A DNA stretch of 64,000 nt from Thauera terpenica 58Eu (GCF_000443165.1 NZ_ATJV01000001.1:124001-188000), one strand, 5' to 3'. Positions 38,393-49,546 are shown, counted from the first letter of the stretch. Translations and numbers: made by a program. Notes: generated by a model from the letters alone, not told the origin.

Positions 38393-38734
38393 ATGCTCTA
38401 CACCTTCAAATCCGCCGTCAGTGCCGACGTCCTGATGCTCGACGAACCCGCAAGGAAGCTCATCAGCCTCATCGGCAAGGACGCGGCTGACATCAAGGGC
38501 ATCGTCACCGTGGCGCAACTGCCTGAAGCCATCCTTCAACTGCGCACGGCGATCGAAGAGGATCGCGCGCGCCAGGCAGAAAACCCGCCCAGCGAGGCCG
38601 AAGAAATTGCCGACAAGGAAGCCGGCCGCAGCGGCATGGCAGCGCCGGTCGGACTGGCGCAGCGCGCCTGGCCGTTGCTGAACATGCTGGAAACCGCCCA
38701 CAAGGAAGAAGTCCCGGTCACCTGGGGGGTGTGA
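38393..38734 (+). CDS. DUF1840 family protein
   Basis: A 113-aa cytosolic protein, mostly helical, with the family-type N-terminus MLYTFKSAVSADVLMLDEPA and C-terminal RAWPLLNMLETAHKEEVPVTWGV. DUF1840 is typical of beta/gammaproteobacteria and has no known function. It lies 62 bp after hpt and 81 bp before trxC. Start ATG 38393, preceded by GGGAGA. Confidence 0.88.
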   Translation: MLYTFKSAVSADVLMLDEPARKLISLIGKDAADIKGIVTVAQLPEAILQLRTAIEEDRARQAENPPSEAEEIADKEAGRSGMAAPVGLAQRAWPLLNMLETAHKEEVPVTWGV

Positions 38735-38815
38735 GGCCCGGCCCCCTCACGTGCCTGATCGGTATCGACCAGCGCCGGCCATCGACAGGAAATCTCCAAC
38801 CCTCGGGAGCCCATC

Positions 38816-39250
38816 ATGAACGACGCCCTTCACCTCGTCTGCCCCCACTGCGACGCCGTCAATCGCCTGCCCGCCAGCCGCGTCACTGAAGCGCCCACCT
38901 GTGGCAAATGCAAACAAGCCCTGTTCAGCGCCCAGGTGCTCGAGCTGACCACCGCCAATTTCGACCGCCACATCACCCGCAACGACATCCCTGTGCTGGT
39001 CGACTTCTGGGCACCGTGGTGTGCCCCCTGCCGCGGCATGGCACCCGCGTTTGCCGAGGCCGCCGGCCTGCTGGAACCCCGGCTCAGGCTGGCAAAGCTC
39101 GACACCGAAGCCGAACAGTCGATCGCAGCACGCTTCGGCATTCGCAGCATTCCCACCCTGGCCGTGTTCCGCGCGGGTCAGGAAGTGGCCCGTCAGGCGG
39201 GAGCGATGGGCAGCGCCGACATCGTGCGCTGGGCGCGCGCGCACTGCTGA
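38816..39250 (+). CDS. trxC: Thioredoxin 2
   Basis: Zinc-containing thioredoxin for disulfide reduction, often oxidative-stress linked. The 144-aa product has the N-terminal zinc module CPHCDAVNRL...CGKCKQ (residues 9-36) and the thioredoxin domain with VDFWAPWCAPCRGMAP near 62. The active site is CAPC instead of the more usual CGPC, which is likely to shift the redox potential. Cis-Pro is in IRSIPTLAVF. Start ATG 38816. Confidence 0.94.
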   Translation: MNDALHLVCPHCDAVNRLPASRVTEAPTCGKCKQALFSAQVLELTTANFDRHITRNDIPVLVDFWAPWCAPCRGMAPAFAEAAGLLEPRLRLAKLDTEAEQSIAARFGIRSIPTLAVFRAGQEVARQAGAMGSADIVRWARAHC

Positions 39251-39660
39251 GCACACCGGCCTCACCGCTCACCGCGACGACGCCCCTCTGCGGCCCGTTC
39301 GACCTGTGCGCCTTGCACCATCACAGGGGTCGTGACCTAGGTCGCACACAGCGGTGTGCAGCCGCGCGCCGGGGGCTGTCCTGGGGCGTATCTTGGCCAC
39401 ACTTGCGGCGGCGTCAGCGCCCTGAAGCCGGAGCCTAATGCCGGGCAGTCCATCAAAGTTAGCGTTTGTGTGATCGACAACACGAATGACCCCATGGCGA
39501 ACAAGCACACTTCAAGTAACATCAATTACGCCCAACAAGCTCACCGCACAGCACCGCCACGCAGCCCAGACATCAGCGCCGCCGACATTTCGCATCTGAT
39601 CGTGTCTGATCGACGCACTTGCGGCCTGCGCGCTGCGTCCTCTGCCAGGAATCAAACGCA
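39251..39660. other. 410-bp intergenic region with inverted repeats
   Basis: No convincing gene. A 10-bp palindrome GACCTAGGTC is at 39334-39343, directly followed by the hairpin GCACAC-AGCG-GTGTGC at 39344-39359, which may end the trxC transcript although no T-run follows. An imperfect inverted repeat TTTGTGT-N8-ACACGAA near 39460-39485 could be an operator for the GGDEF-EAL gene. A 102-codon open frame at 39356-39664 has no family look. Confidence 0.5.
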
Positions 39661-42258
39661 ATGAAAATGGTCGATGAGCTCCAGCTCACAGTGAAAGAAG
39701 TGCTGGATTTCGAGCACGCGGAGATTCTCCGCCGCAAGGCATTCCTGGAGTTTGATGAAGCCGACGCGGTGCGTCTGCGCCAGATTCACGCCACCCTGCA
39801 AAAGCACTCCGACGATTTCGCACAAGCGCTCTGCGCCCACCTGACGGCATTCGAGGAGACCCGCTGCCTGGTCGGCGGCGCGGACATCCTCAAGCGGATG
39901 CAGGACTCGCAGTCGAAGTATTTCCGCGAGATTTCCGAGGCTCGTTACGATCACGACTACTTCAGGCGCCGCCAGCAAGTCGGCTTCCATCATCAACACA
40001 TCGGGCTGTCCCCCGAGTGGTATCTGGGCATCTACGGCAAGTACCTCAGCGTCCTGCTACCAAGAATACGCGATCACTTCGGCGCGGACATCGACGGCTT
40101 CTGCGCCACCATGCTCGCCTTTTTCAAGGCAATCCTGCTGGACATGAGCCTGACGATCGGGGCCTACGTGCAGACCCGCGACCAGACCATTCACGGCCTC
40201 AGGAACTACGCCGAGCTGGTGTTCGACAGCATGAACGACAGCATCATCGTGCTGTCTCCCGAGCTCCGCATTGAATCCTGCAATCGTTGCTGCGCAGAAT
40301 TGCTGGGCGAGGACTCACATGCCCTGCTCGGGCGCCCGCTCGCCGCCGTGCTGCACGCCGACGGGCTCGAAGAGGCCATCCATGCGGTGCTGCATGGCGC
40401 GCCCGCGCTGGACAATCAGATTTTCACCTTGCGGCTGGTGCACGACGACTGCCGGCACAAAGCCCGCATCACGCTCAAGCGCGTGTGCCTGGGCGACGAA
40501 CTCGGCCGGGCCCTGCTGGTGCTTGACCGCATCAACGAGGAAGAGTCGGCGCGGCTTGAAGCCGAGGAAAAACTCGCCAGCAGCGAGGCTTTGCTACGCC
40601 AGGCTCAGGCCGCGGCCAGAATCGGCAGCTGGCGCATCGAGCCGGGCGGCCTGGATCCGGAGGCTCTTGAGTGGTCGGCAGAAACCTACCGTCTGTTCGG
40701 TGTGCCGCCAGGCACCAGAATGACCTACCCCGACTTTCTCGACCGCATTTACCCTGAGGACCGCGAGCGCGTTGCCGCCGCCTTTGAGGACGCGCTGCGC
40801 GGACAGGCTTATCAGGTCGAGCACCGCGTCGAGCTCGAGGGTGAGATACGCTGGCTCGAAGAGCGCGCAGAACTCCGGCGCGACGCGGATGGCAGCGTGC
40901 TGTGGGTGGTCGGCACGGTACAAGACATCAGTGAGCGCAAGCGCGCCGAGCGCCACATCGAGAAGCTGGCGTTCTACGACACCCTGACCGCACTGCCCAA
41001 CCGCACTCACTTCCAGGATCAGCTCAAGCGCCGACTCGCGCGCGCCCGCAGCAAGGGGCATGCGCTGGCGCTGTTGTTCATTGACCTCGATCGCTTCAAG
41101 GACATCAACGACACCCAGGGCCATCTGGCGGGCGACAAGGTGCTCGCCGAGATCGCGGACCGCTTCCGCAGTTCGCTACGTCAGGGGGAACTGCTCGCTC
41201 GTCTCGGCGGCGACGAATTCGTCGTCATTGCTGACGAAGTCGATCGTCAGGGCGCCAACGCCATCGCACTGCGCTTGCTCGGCACCCTGCAGACACCCTT
41301 CAGCGTGCGCGGGGCGAGCTTTCAACTTCGCGCCAGCATCGGCATTGCCGTCTATCCGGACGACGCCCACAGCGTGCAGAACCTGCTCAAATCCGCCGAC
41401 ATTGCGATGTACAGGGCCAAGGGCAGCGGTGGCGGACACTGCTTGTACAGTGCTGAAATGGGCGAGCAGCTCAGCCACAAGCTGGATGTGGTGCAGCGCT
41501 TCAGCCAGGCGCTGCGCAACAACCGGCTGCAGCTCCACTACCAACCCAAGCTCAACCTGAGCGACAGCCGGTTGACCGGCGTCGAAGCGCTGTTGCGCTG
41601 GCATGACCCGCAATGGGGCTGGGTGCCACCGACCGAATTCCTCCCCATCATCGAGGAGCGCGGCATGATGACCGAGCTTGGCGAGTGGGTGCTGAGCGAG
41701 GCCTGTCGACAGCTGCAGACGTGGAAAGAAGCTGGTCTGGCCCTGCCGCCGCGCATCGCAATCAACGTCGCCGCCCCCCAGATTGACGAGAAAGATTTCG
41801 CCGCACGCACGCTGGCCATCATCGAGGAGGCCGGACAGAGCCCGACACGCTTCGAGCTCGAGCTCACCGAGTCGAGCATGATGCGCGACCCACAGTGCGC
41901 CATGGAGGTCACCCAGGCACTGGTGGACGCGGGTTTTACGTTCGCGATCGACGACTTTGGCACAGGCTATTCTTCACTGGCCTATCTGCAGCGCTTCCCG
42001 GTGCACACCTTGAAGATCGACCGTTCTTTCGTGAGTGGGCTTCTTGCCGATGGCAGCAACGAGGGCATCGTGCGCACCATCATCGCCATGGCGCAAAGCC
42101 TGGGTCTGACCTCGCTCGCAGAAGGCGTGGAGGACGAACAGCAGGCCAGGTGTCTGGCCGCGCTCGGCTGCGTGGAGGCACAGGGCTACCATTTTGGCCG
42201 CCCCATGCCGGGGGACGAACTCGGCAGGAGATGGTTGGCTTCGCCGAGGCAAGACTGA
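39661..42258 (+). CDS. Globin-coupled PAS-GGDEF-EAL c-di-GMP enzyme
   Basis: An 865-aa signalling protein. Residues ~10-175 are a globin-coupled sensor: the VGFHHQHIGLSPEWYLGIYG stretch places the likely proximal haem His at 111. Two PAS-like regions follow (about 190-300 and 320-440), then GGDEF (RLGGDEFVVI near 520) and EAL (VEALLRW near 640; FELELTES; IDDFGTGYSSL). Catalytic motifs of cyclase and phosphodiesterase are intact, while the I-site reads RQGE rather than RxxD. It should couple O2 or another gas to c-di-GMP turnover. ATG 39661 excludes 14 unconserved residues. Confidence 0.92.
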   Translation: MKMVDELQLTVKEVLDFEHAEILRRKAFLEFDEADAVRLRQIHATLQKHSDDFAQALCAHLTAFEETRCLVGGADILKRMQDSQSKYFREISEARYDHDYFRRRQQVGFHHQHIGLSPEWYLGIYGKYLSVLLPRIRDHFGADIDGFCATMLAFFKAILLDMSLTIGAYVQTRDQTIHGLRNYAELVFDSMNDSIIVLSPELRIESCNRCCAELLGEDSHALLGRPLAAVLHADGLEEAIHAVLHGAPALDNQIFTLRLVHDDCRHKARITLKRVCLGDELGRALLVLDRINEEESARLEAEEKLASSEALLRQAQAAARIGSWRIEPGGLDPEALEWSAETYRLFGVPPGTRMTYPDFLDRIYPEDRERVAAAFEDALRGQAYQVEHRVELEGEIRWLEERAELRRDADGSVLWVVGTVQDISERKRAERHIEKLAFYDTLTALPNRTHFQDQLKRRLARARSKGHALALLFIDLDRFKDINDTQGHLAGDKVLAEIADRFRSSLRQGELLARLGGDEFVVIADEVDRQGANAIALRLLGTLQTPFSVRGASFQLRASIGIAVYPDDAHSVQNLLKSADIAMYRAKGSGGGHCLYSAEMGEQLSHKLDVVQRFSQALRNNRLQLHYQPKLNLSDSRLTGVEALLRWHDPQWGWVPPTEFLPIIEERGMMTELGEWVLSEACRQLQTWKEAGLALPPRIAINVAAPQIDEKDFAARTLAIIEEAGQSPTRFELELTESSMMRDPQCAMEVTQALVDAGFTFAIDDFGTGYSSLAYLQRFPVHTLKIDRSFVSGLLADGSNEGIVRTIIAMAQSLGLTSLAEGVEDEQQARCLAALGCVEAQGYHFGRPMPGDELGRRWLASPRQD

Positions 42259-42381
42259 CGAACACACCTGCCGCACACGCCCGAACGTAGCCAGGACGAA
42301 AGCGGCAGGCGCACAAGAGTACGCGCTGGATCAGCGCGCAGACGGGAAGACGGGAGTTGGTGCGAGGGCGCGCAGCACCGC

Positions 42382-43515
42382 TCAACCCAGCAGGGCCACG
42401 GACTTGATCTGTGCCCACATGTGCTTGCCCGCCGCGACACCAAGCTGGTCGCGGGAGAGGCGAGTGATGCGCGCCAGCAAGGGTGTGCCTGCGAGGTCAA
42501 GGCGCACCAGCACATGGGCTGGAGTGTCAGCGTCAGCCACCGCGATGACGGTGACCGGCAGCAGATTGATGATGGTGCTGCCGTCGAGGCGCTCGAGCGC
42601 AAGACTGACATCGCGCGCATGAACGCGAAAACGCAGGCGACGCCCGATCGGCTCCGGGCGTAGGGCAACGCGCACGCTGCCGCCCTGGAACTCGAGCCGG
42701 GTCAGGTGATAGCGCTTGTCATGCGCGGCGACCACCGCGTCGACGACCGCGCACGCGTCGTCGGTGAAGGCAGTCGGCAGGTCGAGCCGCGCCAGCGTCT
42801 CCGCCAGCCCCCCCTGGGCAATGGCGGCGCCGCGGTCGAGGAGCACGACGTGGTCGGCCAGCCGTGCCACTTCGTCCGGTGAATGGCTGACATACAGCAC
42901 CGGGATGTCGAGCTCGTCATGCAGGCGCTCGAGGTAGGGCAGGATCTCGTTCTTGCGCTTCAGATCCAGCGCCGCCAGCGGCTCGTCCAGCAGCAGCAGG
43001 CGCGGGCTGGTGAGCAGGGCACGCACCACGCCCACGCGCTGGCGCTCGCCGCCGGACAGGCGACCGGGCATGCGCTCGAGCAGATGACCGATGCCGAGCA
43101 GCTCCACCGCCTGCTCCCACGACACCTTGTTCGCCCCGGCGCGGCGCATGCCGTATTCCAGGTTGCGTCGCACCGACAGGTGCGCAAACAGGCTGGCCTC
43201 CTGAAAGACGTAGCCCAGCGCGCGCTTGTGGGTGGGCACGAAAACGCCCGCGGCGCTGTCCTGCCAGAGCTCGCCGTTGATCTCGATACGCCCCACCGAG
43301 GCCGCTTCCAGGCCGGCGATGCAGCGCAGCAAGGTGGTCTTGCCCGAGCCGGAATGACCGAACAGCGCGCTGACGCCATGCCCGGGCAGCTTCAGGTCCA
43401 CATCGAGCGCAAAACCCGGATAGGCGAGGCGAACGCAGGCGTGGATGCCACCCGCAGGTGCTGCATTGGCGGGACCAGTGGGGCTGGACACAATGTGCGG
43501 TTCGACAGCATTCAT
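42382..43515 (-). CDS. modC: Molybdate ABC transporter ATPase
   Basis: ATP-hydrolysing subunit of the molybdate importer. The 377-aa product has Walker [10 protein letters not shown] near residue 47, signature LSGGERQR near 143, Walker [13 protein letters not shown] near 163, H-loop VSHSPDE, and a C-terminal TOBE/Mop domain (about 305-375) that binds oxyanion. ATG 43515 starts 17 bp after modB. Last gene of modEABC. Confidence 0.95.
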   Translation of the reverse strand: MNAVEPHIVSSPTGPANAAPAGGIHACVRLAYPGFALDVDLKLPGHGVSALFGHSGSGKTTLLRCIAGLEAASVGRIEINGELWQDSAAGVFVPTHKRALGYVFQEASLFAHLSVRRNLEYGMRRAGANKVSWEQAVELLGIGHLLERMPGRLSGGERQRVGVVRALLTSPRLLLLDEPLAALDLKRKNEILPYLERLHDELDIPVLYVSHSPDEVARLADHVVLLDRGAAIAQGGLAETLARLDLPTAFTDDACAVVDAVVAAHDKRYHLTRLEFQGGSVRVALRPEPIGRRLRFRVHARDVSLALERLDGSTIINLLPVTVIAVADADTPAHVLVRLDLAGTPLLARITRLSRDQLGVAAGKHMWAQIKSVALLG

Positions 43516-43532
43516 CACGGCTCCCCCTGTCC

Positions 43533-44213
43533 TCAACCCAGCCCCGGCTTGAAGCGCCGGCTGGAATAAAGCGCAAGCAACACGAAAAAGGAGAACACCA
43601 GCATACCGCCCGCCAGCCAGTGCGCCTGGGCGTACTCCATCGATTCGACGTGGTCGAAGATCTGCACCGACACCGTGCGTGTCTTGCCCGGGATATTGCC
43701 GCCCAGCATCAGCACCACACCGAACTCGCCCACGGTATGGGCAAATCCAAGAATGGACGCGGTGATGAAGCCGGATCTGGACAGCGGCAGCACCACCGTG
43801 AAAAAAGTGTCCCACGGGCCAGCGCGCAGCGTCGCCGCGACTTCCAGCGGGCGATCACCGATGGCTTCAAACGCGTTCTGCAGTGGCTGGACGACGAAAG
43901 GCATGGAATAGAACACCGAACCGATGAGCAGCCCGGCAAAGGTGAACGGCAGCGTCCCCAGGCCCATCGCGGTGGTGAGCTTGCCAATGACACCATGCGG
44001 CCCCATCGTCACCAGCAGGTAAAAACCCAGCACGGTCGGCGGCAACACCAGCGGCAGCGCCACCACCGCGCCGACCGGCCCTTTCAGGCGCGACCGCGTG
44101 CGCGCCAGCCACCACGCGATCGGCGTGCCGATCAGCAGCAAGAGCACGGTGGTCAGCGCCGCGAGTTCCAGCGACAGCCGGATCGCGGCGAGGTCAACGG
44201 CGGAGAGCGTCAT
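43533..44213 (-). CDS. modB: Molybdate ABC transporter permease
   Basis: A 226-aa inner-membrane subunit with about five or six membrane helices and the EAA loop [20 protein letters not shown] near residue 135 that contacts ModC. The stretch [14 protein letters not shown] (about 50-63) is typical of ModB. Starts 15 bp after modA, in the same transcript. Confidence 0.95.
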   Translation of the reverse strand: MTLSAVDLAAIRLSLELAALTTVLLLLIGTPIAWWLARTRSRLKGPVGAVVALPLVLPPTVLGFYLLVTMGPHGVIGKLTTAMGLGTLPFTFAGLLIGSVFYSMPFVVQPLQNAFEAIGDRPLEVAATLRAGPWDTFFTVVLPLSRSGFITASILGFAHTVGEFGVVLMLGGNIPGKTRTVSVQIFDHVESMEYAQAHWLAGGMLVFSFFVLLALYSSRRFKPGLG

Positions 44214-44228
44214 TCTGGGTGCGGGCGC

Positions 44229-45841
<1,613 letters not shown>

Positions 45842-45869
45842 TAACTATATCCGCAGGTTTATATAATTA
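45842..45869. promoter_or_regulatory. ModE-box-like inverted repeat next to modE
   Basis: TAACTATAT-N10-ATATAATTA, inverted halves matching at 8 of 9 positions. It resembles the ModE consensus with TATAT/ATATA cores, but the spacer between 8-bp halves is 10 rather than the 8 recalled for E. coli. It abuts the modE start codon, suggesting autoregulation. Confidence 0.5.
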
Positions 45870-45961
45870 CAGGTCACAGAAGCGTCCCTTTACCGTGCTC
45901 GCTTCTTTACAGCGCATCCATGTACAGTTCGGTCCGCGGACGGAAGGACGATACCGGCGCA

Positions 45962-45987
45962 TATTATATGCACTAAAAGCTATAACG
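45962..45987. promoter_or_regulatory. Second ModE-box-like site, upstream of mop
   Basis: TATTATAT-N10-CTATAACG; the right half fits the consensus ATATAACG well. It has the same 10-bp spacing as the site at 45842, and lies 65 bp before the mop start. A pair of sites could control modEABC and mop together. Confidence 0.45.
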
Positions 45988-46051
45988 TGCGCCACTCACA
46001 AGCTCCTGTTTTTCGCTCCGCCTTTACCGTCACCCCATCTCAGGAAAAATC

Positions 46052-46480
46052 ATGAAAGTAAGCGCGCGCAACGTATTCGAAGGCATTGTCGGCAGCGTAC
46101 ACAGCGGCACGGTCAATGCCGAAGTGGGCATCGAACTCCCCAGCGGTGACAAACTGGTCGCCGTCATCACTCTGGAAAGCGTCAAATCCCTGCAGCTGAC
46201 GCCGGGCAAGCCGGTGCTGGCCTTGATCAAGGCGCCCTGGGTGATGCTGATGACCGACGCCAGCGGCATTCGCCTGTCCGCCCGCAACTGCCTCGCAGGC
46301 AAGGTGACGAGCGTCAACGCAGGCGCAGTGAACGCCGAAGTCGTGGTGACCCTGCCCGGCGGCACCGAGCTCACCGCCATCGTCACCAACGACGCCGTCG
46401 CCGAACTCGGCCTCGCCCCGGGCGTGGCTGCAAGCGCGGTGATCAAGGCCTCCAACATCATCCTTGGCGTTCCGGCCTGA
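46052..46480 (+). CDS. mop: Molbindin with two Mop domains
   Basis: A 142-aa cytoplasmic molybdate-binding protein made of two tandem Mop repeats: KVSARNVFEGIVGSVHSG (residues 2-19) through about 66, and RLSARNCLAGKVTSVNAG (about 74-91) through 139. This is the ModG-type di-Mop arrangement, which stores or buffers molybdate. Divergent from modE, sharing a 210-bp region with ModE-like sites. Confidence 0.94.
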   Translation: MKVSARNVFEGIVGSVHSGTVNAEVGIELPSGDKLVAVITLESVKSLQLTPGKPVLALIKAPWVMLMTDASGIRLSARNCLAGKVTSVNAGAVNAEVVVTLPGGTELTAIVTNDAVAELGLAPGVAASAVIKASNIILGVPA

Positions 46481-46606
46481 ACTTCGGACATAGCAAACTT
46501 CGTGCAGCCACGCGGTCAGATAGCCGTGTATGTTGACGGAATGATCGGCCGCCAAGCGCACGAACCCCCTGTTCGGCTCGCATCGCAGCCAGGAGGAGGA
46601 AACACC

Positions 46607-47041
46607 ATGAACGAGACCGCCACCACGTCCGAACTCCTGCCCACCGAGGCGGAAATTCGCAAGGCCCCGCTCAAGGACTACATGTCCGCAGCGCAACAGG
46701 CTTTCTTTCGTGCAAAGCTGATCCACGAACGTGACGAACTGCTCGACTCCGCACATCGCACGACGCTGCATCTGCAGGAATTCGAGAGCACGCCCGACCC
46801 CTCGGACCGCGCCTCACTCGAAGAGGACCACACCCTCGAACTGCGCGTTCGCGACCGCGAGCGCAAGCTGCTGCACAAGATCGATGAGGCGCTGATTCGC
46901 CTCGACAACGGCAGTTATGGCTGGTGCGAGGACACCGGCGAACCGATCGGCATTGCGCGTCTGCTGGCACGACCGACGGCCACGCTCAGCGTCGAGGCGC
47001 AGGAAATCCACGAAGCGCGGCGCAAGATGCGCCGGGGCTGA
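46607..47041 (+). CDS. dksA: DksA/TraR-family protein lacking most zinc-finger cysteines
   Basis: A 144-aa RNA polymerase secondary-channel factor with a coiled-coil tip (residues ~35-100, EFESTPDPSDRASLEEDHTL carrying the DxxD-like acidic tip) and C-terminal globular part. In the finger, WCEDTGEPIG keeps one Cys, while the other three positions are Thr, Ser and Ala (SVEAQE), so no zinc is bound. This variant should act without zinc or redox sensitivity. A strong SD, AGGAGGAGG, lies about seven bases before ATG 46607. Confidence 0.9.
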   Translation: MNETATTSELLPTEAEIRKAPLKDYMSAAQQAFFRAKLIHERDELLDSAHRTTLHLQEFESTPDPSDRASLEEDHTLELRVRDRERKLLHKIDEALIRLDNGSYGWCEDTGEPIGIARLLARPTATLSVEAQEIHEARRKMRRG

Positions 47042-47049
47042 GACCGCGT

Positions 47050-47847
47050 CTAGCGCTGGGCTTCGTAGCCCGAAACCACCTCTTCCATCATTTCCAGGAT
47101 GCGTTCGCTGGTGCTGGCCACGTTGGTGGCGCGCGTCATCGCGTCCTGCTCCTTCTGGTCCAGCGCATCCTGAAAGAAGAACCACTGCTGGGACGTCAGC
47201 TGCAGATCACGCTTGAGCTTGTCGGTGTTGAGCGGCGCGGCCTCAAGCTCAGCATGCGCGGCGCTGAACTCCTTGCGCGCGAGCGCGAGATCCTCGCGCA
47301 TCCTGCCTGCAGGCAGGTTCCAGTGCAGGGCCTGGTAGAGCTTGGCCATACGCTGTGACAGCATGCGCTGGCGACCGGCAAGATTGACCAGACGGCCCGC
47401 CGGCGTTCCGGACAAGGCCTCGAACTGAGTCGTCAGCGTGTTCGCAAGCGCCAGCACCTCGTCGGAAAGCTGCAGCACCTGTGGCGCACGCTCCTGACTC
47501 GGCGCCATGCCGATCAGCACATCCTTGTAGGCAATCCAGGCCTTTTCGAGCGCCAGGCTGGTGGCGCGTGTATCCGCATTGGGCGCATAGTTCTTGAGCT
47601 CGACAAGCTGACGATCGAAGAGCGCGACCGACGCATCCAGCACACGTCGCGAACGCGTCATGTCGACATTCTGGCCGAGCTGAAGATAGGCCTTGGCCAT
47701 ACGCTGCGACAACATGCGCTCCCGACCGGCCTTGTTGATCGCAGCGTTCAGATCGGTGACCTGGGCCTGAGCGAGCGCCGGCATCAAAGCCAGGGCGCAC
47801 AGCAGCGCAAGCAAGACAGCGCGAGGACGAGAGACAAAGCGGATCAT
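47050..47847 (-). CDS. Periplasmic protein with two PilJ/NarX-type sensory modules
   Basis: A 265-aa protein with a signal peptide (about residues 1-28, ending in AQAQ) and no other membrane segment. Two homologous helical modules each start with a P-box-like motif: NKAGRERMLSQRMAKAYLQL near 38 and NLAGRQRMLSQRMAKLYQAL near 155. These motifs occur in the sensor part of PilJ and resemble the nitrate-binding P-box of NarX/NarQ. With no transmitter domain, it may be a free ligand-binding protein; the ligand is unknown. Confidence 0.82.
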   Translation of the reverse strand: MIRFVSRPRAVLLALLCALALMPALAQAQVTDLNAAINKAGRERMLSQRMAKAYLQLGQNVDMTRSRRVLDASVALFDRQLVELKNYAPNADTRATSLALEKAWIAYKDVLIGMAPSQERAPQVLQLSDEVLALANTLTTQFEALSGTPAGRLVNLAGRQRMLSQRMAKLYQALHWNLPAGRMREDLALARKEFSAAHAELEAAPLNTDKLKRDLQLTSQQWFFFQDALDQKEQDAMTRATNVASTSERILEMMEEVVSGYEAQR

Positions 47848-47993
47848 TCGGGAATCCCTAAAATGGGCAGCACTGCAGCAGGGCTTGCAGTTTATGCTCG
47901 ACGACTGAGATGCTTCATGACCTTGCTCAAGTATTTCTGTTGCAAGCTCGCGGTGCCGCGCGCGCTCCGCGTCATCTTGAGGCGGGCCGCGGT

Positions 47994-49019
47994 CTAAACG
48001 AAGACCGGTTCAGGCTCCAGTCGCACCCCGAAGCCTGCTTCGACATCGGCCATGATGGCCTGGGCCAGGCGCATGAGGTCCGTACCCGTCGCCCCGCCAC
48101 GATTGACCAGCACCAGCGCCTGGCGCTCGAAGCTGCCCACCGCACCGAGATCCCGCCCCTTCCAGCCGGCCTGCTCGATCAGCCAGCCCGCAGCCAGCTT
48201 CACGCGCCCGTCCGCTTGTGGGTAGTGCGGCATTGCGGGGTGGCCTGCCAGCAGGCGGGCACCATGTGCTGCATCCACCACCGGGTTCTTGAAGAAGCTG
48301 CCTACATTGCCGATTTCTGCCGGATCGGGCAGCTTGCGCCGACGAATCGCGCACACCGCGTCGGAGATGTCGAGCGCGGTGGGCGAGCTCACGCCGGCTG
48401 CCTGCACTTCGTGCACCAGTTCGGCATAAGCCAGTCGCGCCTGCCACGGTCGCGGCAGCCGAAAACGCACGGCCGTGACCAGCCAGCGCCCCGGATTGCG
48501 CTTGAACACGCTGTCGCGATAGCCGAAGGCACAGTCCTGCAGACCAAAGCTCTGACGTGCTCCGCTGCGCAGATCGAGCGCGTCCAGCCCCTCGAAGCGC
48601 TCGGCCAGTTCAAGGCCATAGGCGCCGATGTTCTGGATCGGGGCTGCGCCCACCGTGCCCGGGATCAGCGACAGGTTTTCCAGGCCTGGCCAGCCCTGCG
48701 CCAGCGTCCAGCGCACGAAATCGTGCCAGCTCTCGCCACCCGCCGCCTCGACGATCCAGGCCGCCGCCTCCTCTCGCACCAGGCGCCGCCCCCTGATCTC
48801 GACTTTCAGCACCGTGCCGGAAAAATCGCCGCACAACACCACATTGCTGCCCCCCCCAAGCACCAGCCGTGGCGCGCTCGCCCAGGCGGGCTCGGCGATC
48901 ACCGCCGCAAGCTGCTCGGCCGAGCGCAGGCGCACCAGGCGCGCTGCGCGTGCGCGCAGCCCAAAGGTATTGAGCGCAGACAGATCGACATCCAGCTCCA
49001 CCCCAGGCGAGGCTCCCAT
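47994..49019 (-). CDS. murB: UDP-N-acetylenolpyruvoylglucosamine reductase
   Basis: FAD enzyme making UDP-MurNAc for peptidoglycan. The 341-aa product has [10 protein letters not shown] near residue 14, FAD-binding [14 protein letters not shown] near 53, [20 protein letters not shown] near 114, and the C-terminal [11 protein letters not shown] with catalytic Ser plus the last Glu region. ATG 49019 begins 1 nt after the PACE stop and has GGAG seven bases upstream, inside that gene. Confidence 0.95.
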   Translation of the reverse strand: MGASPGVELDVDLSALNTFGLRARAARLVRLRSAEQLAAVIAEPAWASAPRLVLGGGSNVVLCGDFSGTVLKVEIRGRRLVREEAAAWIVEAAGGESWHDFVRWTLAQGWPGLENLSLIPGTVGAAPIQNIGAYGLELAERFEGLDALDLRSGARQSFGLQDCAFGYRDSVFKRNPGRWLVTAVRFRLPRPWQARLAYAELVHEVQAAGVSSPTALDISDAVCAIRRRKLPDPAEIGNVGSFFKNPVVDAAHGARLLAGHPAMPHYPQADGRVKLAAGWLIEQAGWKGRDLGAVGSFERQALVLVNRGGATGTDLMRLAQAIMADVEAGFGVRLEPEPVFV

Positions 49020-49020
49020 C

Positions 49021-49500
49021 TCAGCGCTCCAGCACGATCTTGTCGACCGCAGCTGCGCCCGGCGCCTGCTCAATGGGGAATACGCGGTCGTAACCCATGT
49101 TGAACAGCAAGGCATACACGGTATAGGTGACTGCCAGGCCGATATCGGCGATCGCCGCCTCGACCCAGCCCATCGCGGTCCACCACACGATGATCGGCAA
49201 GGTCATGCAGAACAAGCCCATCTCAAAGCCCAGCGCGTGCGCGCAGCGCAGGCGGAAGGGGCGGCGGTCGGCAGTGCGCCCGGTGACGCGTCCCTCCACC
49301 CAGTCGAAGCAGGTGTTGTAGCTGCCATTCCAGATCGAGGCGATCAGCGCCAGCACGGCAAGCAGACCGATCGACTCGGCAATGGGCACGCCGCTCGCCC
49401 ATGCGAAGGGCGGCGTGATCAGCAGCAGTCCGCCGATTTCGAACAGCGCAATCTGGCGCAGCCGATCGCCGAAGGAGCGAAGCTTGGGTTTGGATGACAC
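49021..49500 (-). CDS. PACE-family efflux transporter (chlorhexidine/biocide-type)
   Basis: A 159-aa inner-membrane protein with four membrane helices and two bacterial transmembrane-pair domains. AceI-like hallmarks: the membrane Glu in [10 protein letters not shown] near residue 20, [16 protein letters not shown] near 55, [19 protein letters not shown] near 85, and [25 protein letters not shown] near 120. GTG 49500 is preceded by AGGA at 7-base spacing; a TTG at 49536 is less likely. The leader carries a guanidine-II-type riboswitch, so guanidinium or related cations may be exported. murB follows after 1 nt. Confidence 0.87.
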   Translation of the reverse strand: MSSKPKLRSFGDRLRQIALFEIGGLLLITPPFAWASGVPIAESIGLLAVLALIASIWNGSYNTCFDWVEGRVTGRTADRRPFRLRCAHALGFEMGLFCMTLPIIVWWTAMGWVEAAIADIGLAVTYTVYALLFNMGYDRVFPIEQAPGAAAVDKIVLER

Positions 49501-49528
49501 AATTGAATCCTGCAAGGCAAGCGAAACC

Positions 49529-49544
49529 GGGGACAAGCTCCCCC
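49529..49544 (-). other. Hairpin between riboswitch and start codon
   Basis: On the minus strand GGGGGA-GCTTG-TCCCC forms a 5-bp or longer stem between the second ACGA hairpin and the AGGA ribosome site. It may be part of the riboswitch expression platform. Confidence 0.45.
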
Positions 49545-49546
49545 AA

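Noticed and set aside
39356-39664. 102-codon frame before the GGDEF-EAL gene
   Set aside because: Compositionally irregular, overlaps inverted repeats, no SD and no family resemblance.
47917-47998. 26-codon plus-strand frame between murB and the PilJ-like gene
   Set aside because: Starts without a clear SD and overlaps the murB stop antisense; not supported.
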